Source of the DNA: Zingiber officinale
Taxonomy: Eukaryota > Streptophyta > Magnoliopsida > Zingiberales > Zingiberaceae
Reading direction: 5' to 3'
DNA length: 64,000 nt
Assembly (NCBI RefSeq): GCF_018446385.1
Contig: NC_055998.1
Coordinates: 21,569,173-21,633,172, forward strand
Positions 44,796 through 52,835 of this stretch are shown piece after piece. The notes beneath the pieces are model-generated. The model did no database searches, was not told where the DNA came from, and worked only from the letters and a program-made list of their open reading frames with translations. Both the position numbers and the translations under genes were made by a program. Position 1 is the first letter of the stretch, and every line of letters starts with the position of its first letter.

Positions 44796-46289
44796 ATGGC
44801 TGAGGAAATGATTGCTCCTTGGTATGTCCAAATGTCTTCTTCCTTTGATAAAAATGCTAGACTCGCCATCCGCCGTCAATATGAAATTCCCAGGGAATAT
44901 AGCATCTTAATCCCGAAACCAGATGATCATCCTCATCGTCCCCCCGCTAATTGCGTGACATTTTTCAAGGATCAATTGATAGGAGGTTTAAGGTTTCTCA
45001 TTCCTCCTTTCCTAATTGAAGTGAGCCAGTATTTTGATATTCCTTTACAACAATTTTCTCCTAACGCCTTTCGTTATCTGTGTGGTGCCTACATGCTATT
45101 TCGTCTGTTAGATATCCCTTCTACTCCCCAAAACTTTTTCATGTTTTCTTACCCAAAGTGTTCGGAGCCTAGTGTTTTCTTGTTCCAATCCTGAACTAAG
45201 ATGGTCCTTTTTGAGGATATGCCATCGTCTCTTAAAGTTTGGAAATCTCGTTTCTTCTTTATAAAGTTTCCAGGACCCATTCCTTGGTCTCATGGCTGGA
45301 GATCCTCTTTACCTCCCTTGCCCGACGTCAGGGAGTTTCATCTTCATCCTTCTTTTCCTATTTATAGTGAAAAATTGTTATGTCGTCGGCTTTCTATCCC
45401 TAAGTGGCTGAGAGTCGATCTTCTATACTTATTTGGTCTAAGCCCCGTCAAGCCTACTATACAAGGCTCTTTAAGTAAAATCCTGCTTTCTTCTTGTTGA
45501 TTTTAACTAACTAAAACATTTTTTCTTTTTATGTAGTGGAGAATTTTTATTCTGCTTTAATCGATGAAGAACTGCGTTTGGAAGAGGACGTCATTCGTGC
45601 GAAGGTACAAGAGCTTCTTGCTGCCATTGCTTTGCCACCTTCGGTTGAAGATCCGATTCCTCTGGTTGAGGCATCTAGCTCTCAAGTGGTTCCGGAGGCT
45701 CTTGAGGGTCCTTCTGCGAAATTCCTGTTATCCCCTTGCCAGCTCCCTCTTCACCGATGGCGGCTGCTCCTTCGTCAACTACTCCCCTTCTTGTTATCGA
45801 GCTTACATCTCCTGTGAGCTCCGGTAAATCGATAGCCGAAGTTGCTCCTGGTAAACGCCCTGGGCGCAAACTCACTAGGGCTCCTCCTCCCAAAAGGAGA
45901 CTTATCCTTCCCGCCGATGAACTTGTCTCAGAAGGTTTTGTTCCTGCCGACCTTCCTTCTGACGAACCTACTTTGGCTGAGCTCTATCCTTCTCTCACCT
46001 TCCCTGCCTCACCTTCTTCCAGCACCAGTGCCCCTGGTGATGTTTCTTTCACCTTTTCATTATCTATTCCAGAATTTGGATTCTTACCTTCCTCACCCTC
46101 TTCTTATTTAGTTTTTGTTCCTCTTTCTATTCCTACTTCCTCTTTCTCTGCGGGTTCTTCTGCCATTCCCGTCCTCCTCATATTGCTAGGAGGTTCCTTT
46201 GCTAATGCTTGGGAGAAAGTTTGTCCTATTTTTGAAGAACTTACCACTCCCGAAACAATTGATCGCTTTTCCTATAGTGAAAATCAGGT
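44796..46289 (+). pseudogene. Tat-3 PF04195-like antisense unit (truncated)
   Basis: Orthologous in layout to unit B of Tat-1. Exon 1 starts at ATG 44796 (MAEEMIAPWYVQMSSSFDKN), with the PF04195-like stretch NCVTFFKDQLIGGLRFLIPP, then WKSRFFFIKFPGP and LLYLFGLSPVKP. One TGA (45192-45194) lies in frame, best explained as CGA to TGA. An intron with GTAAAAT … ATGTAG (about 45474-45534) sits at the same place as intron 1 of unit B. Exon 2 has acidic/Pro-rich sequence with a basic segment (GKRPGRKLTRAPPPKRR) and one frameshift near 45715. It ends at NQ before GTATAT, the place of intron 2. The coiled-coil exon is lost at the truncation. Confidence 0.75.
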
Positions 46290-46314
46290 ATATTTATTAG
46301 TGTCTACTTATTAT

Positions 46315-46372
46315 TCATCAGCGACTATGTCATAACCCTTTCATCAGCGACTTTCATCAGCGACTAAAAGTT
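46315..46372. other. Breakpoint with triplicated TCATCAGCGACT
   Basis: TCATCAGCGACT occurs at 46315, 46341 and 46354, separated by 14 bp and 1 bp. Directly after it begins the right copy of the duplication. The pattern looks like templated filler at a repaired break. Confidence 0.75.
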
Positions 46373-47314
46373 ATAAGTGTGTTTTTTGGGATTTAAAGCC
46401 CCACTAACAAGGATTAAAGCTGTGCCTAATTTTCCTGCTCTACTGTGACATGAACTGAACAGATAGTAATTTTTTTACATGAATAATTGGCTCTATGCAC
46501 CTGCCTGCTCAAGTTCAACTAACCTTTTCCATCTTCTTTCTATTATGTTTAATCAAGAATTATATATAAATCTATGTAAAATTTTTAGTTAAAATTGGTT
46601 TAGTTTCTATTGTCTAATACTGCAAAGCCAGTTGCAACCTGCGCAGGTTCAGTTAACCATTTCAATTGCTTCTTTCTTTATACTCAATCAAGAATTATAT
46701 ATGTAAAAAAATATGAATGAATCTTACTCGAAGGTTTGGACTAACTTGTGTTGTGTTTAATGACTATCTTTATGTTTAAACAAGAATTGCATAAACATTC
46801 ACGTAAAAGAAATTATTTTTTATATTGAATCTTAGTCAAAGATTGGACTTGTCTTATTTAATGACTAGTAAGGCCATTGGCTGGTAGAGCTTGAAGACTT
46901 AGTGAAGCACGTTTCTTCTCTTGAAGAAAACAAAACAGATCAGTTTTTTACTTATGGTTTTATTCTTAATCAATTTTTAGGGTTCTAATTAGCTGCCTTA
47001 GTCATCTTTATAATCTCATATAATAGATACTTGACACGTTTAGTTAGCTTCTAATGTAAGTCTTTATAATCGTGTTTGAGTCTCACACTTTGATAGAAAT
47101 ATCAAAAGTTTTTCAAATTTAACTTGAGTGAAAACACAATTTAGTTCTTAAAAAACAAAATTATAATTTCTATCTAACCATCTGATCATCATTGCCCCTT
47201 TTTTATTATTATTTAGAAAATTATCTCAAGTCTACTTTATCTTGAGGTTGAGGGAGGAAGAAGAAAAGGTAAAAAAACTAAAACAAATTAGAATGAAAAC
47301 TCAATCATAAATAT
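46373..47314. repeat. Right copy (A') of the 0.95-kb direct duplication
   Basis: Matches 40411-41367. At its end it continues CATAAATAT-AAATCAGG into unique DNA without any LTR, so it carries the uninterrupted target site of the reversed Tat insertion. Confidence 0.93.
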
Positions 47315-47751
47315 AAATCAGGATACACAATCTAAAATAAAATCGAATGGAATAGAGACGGTGAAATAAATCTTAAATAAGAGAAATTAAATGTTTTTCT
47401 TCTTCTTTTATTCAGACCTTTTAATCCAAAAATATAATTACAGTGTTATTTTCATAATAGGATAAAAGAAACACAGCAAAGATGAATGTATTGATCTCAG
47501 ACAGGTTGATTAACAAAATAAACTATTATTGTCTCTTTTTTTTGTTAATTTTTAAAATTTTAAATTTGCCAAGAAAAAAAATTCCTTTTTTATATAAGAA
47601 AGAGCTGAAATATTTATTCATTGATATCTACAATCACTTGGTTTACTACAGTTGCCGGTGCGTAGATCTTGATCGTTCATTTTACAAAACACGATATGAT
47701 TCAAACCACTTGGACGATCGCAGCCGTCCAATTTATCCCAAAATCCAACCA
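47315..47751. other. Spacer and 3' region of the J-domain gene
   Basis: AT-rich. Its right end (about 47630-47751) is likely the 3' UTR of the minus-strand gene. No other feature. Confidence 0.5.
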
Positions 47752-48297
47752 TCAAACGAACTGCTCGGCGTTGCGGGCGGCGCGGGCGCGGCGCAAGCGG
47801 CTGCCCCAGGTCTCCTCCTCGCCGGTCTCCGCCACGGCGGACCTCCTCCGGAGCCCGTCGAGCTGCAGGTCCCAGTTCCCGAACGCAGTGACTCCAGCAT
47901 CCTGCCTGCGAGCGCGGCCCTCGCGGAAGGCCGGGGCGGCGCCGACGGCGGCGGCCCAGCGGTCCCCGGAGAGGGAGAGGTCGTAGTTGCGGCGGCGGAC
48001 GGGGTCGGAGAGCACCTCGTAGGCCTCGCGCGCCTCCATGAAGCGCTCCGCGTAGCGGCGCTCCTCCCCCGCGGAGCGGCACGCGTCCGGGTGCCAGAGC
48101 AGGGCCAGCCGCCGGTAGGCGCTCCGTATCTCGTCGGTCCCCGCGGTGTGGGACACGGAGAGCAGATCGTACATGTTGGCGGTCTGCACCGGAGCGCTGA
48201 CCATGGCTGCGGAGGCGGAGACGCTGCGCCTGTACCGAGGGGTTCTGGGAGTGGCGACCGCGGCGGCGGGAGAGGCGGGAGAAGCGATCGAAAACAT
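47752..48297 (-). CDS. DnaJ/J-domain protein, probably plastid-targeted (181 aa)
   Basis: Intronless and GC-rich. A longer frame extends upstream to 48501, but ATG 48297 (MFSIASPASPAAAVATPRTP) is preferred because the TATA box lies 80 bp upstream, inside that extension. The first 40 residues are Ala/Ser/Pro/Arg-rich with almost no acids, as in chloroplast transit peptides. The J domain spans about residues 42-108 (MYDLLSVSHTAGTDEIRSAY … HPD at 69-71 … AYEVLSDPVRRRNYDLSLSG). No Gly/Phe or zinc-finger region follows, so it is a type III J protein like the plant DnaJ20/DJC group. J proteins stimulate Hsp70 ATPase. The short C-terminus is Arg-rich (WGSRLRRARAARNAEQFV). Confidence 0.88.
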   Translation of the reverse strand: MFSIASPASPAAAVATPRTPRYRRSVSASAAMVSAPVQTANMYDLLSVSHTAGTDEIRSAYRRLALLWHPDACRSAGEERRYAERFMEAREAYEVLSDPVRRRNYDLSLSGDRWAAAVGAAPAFREGRARRQDAGVTAFGNWDLQLDGLRRRSAVAETGEEETWGSRLRRARAARNAEQFV

Positions 48298-48373
48298 GAT
48301 CGATTTGTTCGCTGCTTGGCAAGGAAACGATCGAGCTGACCAGATTGGAGTGAATCGCTTGGAAGAACCTCCC

Positions 48374-48384
48374 TCCTTTTTATA
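48374..48384 (-). promoter_or_regulatory. TATA box of the J-domain gene
   Basis: Minus-strand CTATAAAAAGG, about 80 bp upstream of ATG 48297. This gives a leader of roughly 50 bp. Confidence 0.7.
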
Positions 48385-51189
48385 GACTTCATCGAGTTTC
48401 CTTGCGGTAAGCCAACCGAGGCGGCTCACGGACTCTGATGGTGACTTCAAAGTGGACATTTTATTAAAAAAAGATAAAAATTCGAAGAAGAAAATAAACA
48501 AAAAAAAGGAACACTGGCCACATCAAGCCACCCATTTCCACAGCTTCTAGAACCATCAATTAATATTATTGCCTTAGCTGCAGTTGGATCACTGTTAACA
48601 GGGCAAGGGTTCGTTTTCAATTTACCTTTTGATAGATACTGGAGCGAAGAATTTTACTTTTTACTATAACTATTAATAGATTTGGATCGATTTCAGTCGA
48701 ATACCAAATGCCCTGTTAGTTTTTTCAATCACTTTTTACATGTTAGCGCCGGAAGAAGTTCTGTGAGTTATTTTTCCATACCGATAGTGAAAGACGATTC
48801 TAAGGGCCATGGCGGTGGCGAATTCATCTCTTATTGCTAGTAGAACTACTAATCATTCATCGATTTTAAAACACTATAATTAACAGATATTATATATGAT
48901 GCGATAAATAAGTTAAGGTCCTGAAGTTAGGGTTGAAGTTAAAGTCATGTGATAATTCAAGTCAAGATGATGTGATGGTCAAAGACATAGTACACTCGGC
49001 TAAACGAACCACTTTTCCTAGTCAGATCTCCTAGAACAAGCTCGATTAGGCTCATAGCCGGCCGGACATAATATGTTCATCCGTCCCTACAGCCGGTCAG
49101 ATCTATAGACTCATTTCTTCACTTCTCTTGAGCGTAACTTCCAGCGTATATCAACTTGGCCAGTCAGAGTCTTTTTCCGATCAACAGCCGCGCCATCTGT
49201 CCAACGCGCCGTCTCCTCTTATTTATAATTAATGTTGGACAATAAATATATTATATCTCCAAATATCACGGAACGGAAGCTGATCTGCTGATTGCTCTTC
49301 ACGCATTGAACATATACCTACTTCCAGCTCATCACTACTGTCGATGTGTTGTAATTATCCAGTTGGATTTACTATTTCAAACTATTCAGATCTATCTTTA
49401 TTTGTTCATGAACAAACAACGTTGACTTTTGGAGTCGTTTTCTATATCTTAAAGCTTTGATTAACGAGTCATAACATTAGAAAGAACATGGATGCTTAGC
49501 GAAGACAAGAACATTAGAAAAATGAAGAAGAAGCAAACAGTTTACAAGAAGATTAATATTTTTTTCCTTGATTGAACTCGTCTTCTTCACTTAATTAGAT
49601 TTGAGGTCCCTTGAGCTCATGAAGGGTTGCAAGAGCTATTCAAGGTTTTTGAGCAATGATGCCTTCGTTGAAGATTACCAAGATTAAAAATAAAATAAAA
49701 TAGACATGGATAGCAACTGAGCAGCCACTCACCCTAAAAGCTGATGTCAGAAGAAGATAAGAATATCTTCAGATACATATCATTTGATCTAAAATTAATT
49801 GTTGATCATGTCAAACAGGAGAACTTCAATTCATGATTTTATGTGGAGATAGCTACGGATTTATACAGTTTATCAAGTGGAAAGAAATAGTTGTCCATTT
49901 CAAATTAAATATGACAATTCAGCTTCGGTGGATAAGAATATGATGGACATGAAGTAATTATAGGTTTTACTTTACGAGATGCTGACGCTTTATTCTTTGT
50001 AAAAACTTATCTGAATTGATCAAAGGGAATAGAGATGGATAAACAATATCCTCATATTTTAGCTTCCTGAATAAGAGGAATTAAATGTCTTTGTCCTCTT
50101 CTTTGCTTTTCGTTTACTAATCTCTCGATCCTAATTGAATGAGTTTTTGGTAATTAGTTTACTTTTAAACTAACGTCATTTGATGAGAAATAAAATGAAT
50201 AACAAACTATTCATATTTGTACCAGCAATTAGATATAACTAGTTATTTGATTCAGTCGTGAATGGGTTAAATTCAAGAGACTTTCTCTTAAAGATTATCT
50301 AAAACAATAATATACGTTCTAGTTATTCTCTTTACCCTTATCCTTCCAAAGTATTATAATCATAGAAACAAAGTGCCTTCTTAATATATTTTATTGAGGA
50401 ACATCAATTTTTTTTTTTCAATCAGAATTATTTTTCAAGAAAGAAATTGAAGAATTTTCATCATTCTTTATAATTTTTATAGATGAGTGATGGAGAGGAA
50501 GAGGAGACTAATGGCCATACACCTTGCTTGCAATTATATATCTAGAAGAAGACTATCAATTCCTATACTAAATGATTTATTATTTTTTTTTTGAAAAAAC
50601 AACTAAAGAATAGAGGAGGTATGATGGCCACGTCATACCGGTAAGGTATCAAGAAGGATTCCTTGCTTCTAGATCTAAAGAGAAAATTGTATTAATTTTA
50701 GATCCAAATCATTTTTAAATTGTTTTGGATTGTGGCTATAGAGCTTTCATTTTTTTTACTCTAAACCAACCCTTCATCCTTAATTATATTTAGACGATAA
50801 ATGAGTTAGTTTGATTCTCTTGCCATAAGATGAACTCTACCTTCATTAATCCTAAGGAGAACGTTTAAAAAAGAATGATATCGTGAAGAAGTTCTTGAGG
50901 TGTTATCCATGATGATGGATAAGTTAATTACTATGGATAGAAATGATCAATAGAAGAGGAAAATTATGTTCTCCTTTTATATATATATAGACGCCATTAT
51001 TTCCGTATAGTTGAAAGGAGTTTAAAGAAAATATTGTGCAAAACATCTTTCATCTCTCCATTTATCGTCCACACAAACCATTATAGTTAAGAATATAGCA
51101 TTGCTTTTATAGAATGATAGAAAATGGTCAAATGATTCAAGTAGATAGATTCATATTGAAAGCGAGGTGAACATTAAGTATTTCTTAGA
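48385..51189. other. Intergenic sequence without a recognised gene
   Basis: 2.8 kb of mostly AT-rich DNA. A more GC-rich part (about 48890-49210, with GCCGGCCGG and CAGCCGGTCAGATC) could be an old LTR fragment, but no termini were found. No ORF above background. Confidence 0.55.
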
Positions 51190-51894
51190 CTTGGGGTAGA
51201 CCTGACTACGATTCGGAATTAACGGTTCGACGGTTCCAAGCAGGTCGACCCTTAATCTTAACCACCCAAGATGATTATGGTTCACGGTTCGGAACCGTCG
51301 GTTCACGGTTCGGAACTGCCGGTTCATGGTTCGGTTCACAGTTCGCTACGGTTCGCCACGGTTCAAGATTATTATGTTAAAAAAACTAAAAAATAAAAAA
51401 TAAAAAATAAAATTTATTGGAAGAAAGAGCTTGCACTTATTTAAATTGCCTACATATCCCCTTAGGGAATCAAAGCCCACGTAGTTCTTTTACATTTTTA
51501 TTATTTTACATTGTCACACTCACTTCCATTTCCCGTTCATATCGATTTGTTCCTTCAGTATCAAAATCTTCGACTTCGTCATCTGAAATTAAAGTTGCAT
51601 TCCTTGGATTCTTTTCTTCGCTCTGGTCCAATCGTCCAGTAATGCTTGGGCTGTTGGTGCAATATCCCCTGGGTCAAGATTGACTAGGCTTGAGTTGGCT
51701 CATGCCTGAGTCTAGATGTTTGAATTTCGATGTTTGACAATATGTGGTGATTACATGTTCAATCATCTGATTGGGAAGATTACTGGTGCAATTCCCCTCT
51801 GGTCAGGGTTTGGCCAGATTGATGTGAAGAAGAGTCAAGTAGGTCAAAGGGTTGACTGAATACTTGACTGAGAAAATCCTAATTGGAGGTTAGG

Positions 51895-52162
51895 CAGTTG
51901 GAAATCCTGGTGAGTGAAGCCAGGTGAAAGACCTAGTGAGTGAAGCTAGGCAGTTGGAAAATCCTAGTGAGTGAAGCTAGGTGAAAGTCCTGGTGAGTGA
52001 AGCCAGGCAGATGGAAAGTATCGGTGAGTGAAGCCGGGCAATGGGAAAATCCTGGTGAGTGAAGCCAGGTGAAAGTCCTCGTGAGTGAAGTCAGGCAGAT
52101 GAGAAGTCTTAGTGAGTGAAGCTAGGCAGATGGAAAGACCTGGTGAGTGAAGCCAGGCATGT
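51895..52162. repeat. Hairpin array 1 in solo LTR (9 units)
   Basis: Nine units of about 27-30 bp share the loop TGAGTGAAG between paired arms. Arms vary together: CCTGG/CCAGG, CCTAG/CTAGG and TCGG/CCGG. Spacers alternate GTGAAAG and CAGATGGAAAG-like words. Confidence 0.88.
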
Positions 52163-52500
52163 GGAAATCCAGGTGGGTCAAGGTTGACCGGACACCTGGT
52201 GTTGGAAAGTCCAAGTAGGTCAAAGGGTTGACCAGATACTTGACACTAGGAAATCCAGATGGGTCAAGGATGACCGGACATCTGGTTGAAGTCTAAGTGG
52301 GTCATGGATGATCGGACACTTGACACGAGACGGTAAGTCCAAGTAGGTCAAGGGATTGACTAGACACTTGACACAAGGAGAAAATTCCAAGTGGGTCAAA
52401 GGGATTGACCGGACACTTGGTGAAGGAGTCCTAGCAGGTCAAGGTTGATCGGATGCTAGGTATGATGTTCCAACAGGTCACGATTGACTAGATATTAAAA
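52163..52500. repeat. Hairpin array 2 in solo LTR (7-8 units, nested stems)
   Basis: Units of about 45 bp have an inner stem GGTCAA…TTGACC and an outer stem that changes from unit to unit while staying paired: CCAGGTG/CACCTGG (52169-52199), CAAGTA/TACTTG (52212-52242), CCAGATG/CATCTGG (52255-52285), CCAAGTG/CACTTGG (about 52387-52420) and CCTAGCA/TGCTAGG (52430-52460). Confidence 0.88.
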
Positions 52501-52534
52501 TTGGGGACCCTAAACTTGGTTTAAGCAAGTTAAA

Positions 52535-52835
52535 GGGAGACCAATCGATCAACTGATCGATTGGGGTTGTGCTACGACAAGCAGTGGTCTAATCGATCGG
52601 TCGATTGATTGAGAGCTTATATCGCGAGCACAGAAGCGTTCCCAATCAATTAGCCGATCGATTGGGCACCTCCAATCGATCGGCCGATCGATTGGGGAAT
52701 TGGAAATCACGCACATAAGCTGAATCGATCGAGCGATCGATTCAGGTTATTTCCAGAGAGCATAGAGGCACTCTGAATCGATTAGCCAATCGATTCAAAG
52801 CCTCCCCAATCAATTGAGAGTCATTTAATTGATTG
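52535..52835. repeat. Palindrome array 3 in solo LTR (CGATCG type)
   Basis: Six or seven near-perfect palindromes of 22-26 bp built on AATCGATCG/CGATCGATT. The outer bases are paired differently between units (CCAATCG/CGATTGG versus CTGAATCG/CGATTCAG). Confidence 0.88.

Larger units (their letters stand above)
41368..46370 (-). mobile_element. Reversed, truncated Tat element (Tat-3): 3' LTR plus antisense units
   Basis: Read on the minus strand it has the order of a Tat 3' end: antisense ORFs, polypurine tract (ACTTGAAGGGAAAGC), then an LTR of 1745 bp (41368-43112). Integrase, RT and gag are missing. The cut is at about 46315-46370, inside the intron after exon 2 of the PF04195-like unit. 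Leader words match Tat-1: the CCCTCCGACGCTCAAGTC block at 41646-41663 is the reverse of the Tat-1 GACTTGAGTGTCGGAGGG block at 3843. Confidence 0.85.

Noticed and set aside
47482-48339. 285-codon plus-strand ORF and other GC-rich ORFs opposite the J-domain gene
   Set aside because: Shadows of the GC-rich J-domain coding sequence. No recognised domain, and the minus strand has a clear J domain and TATA box.
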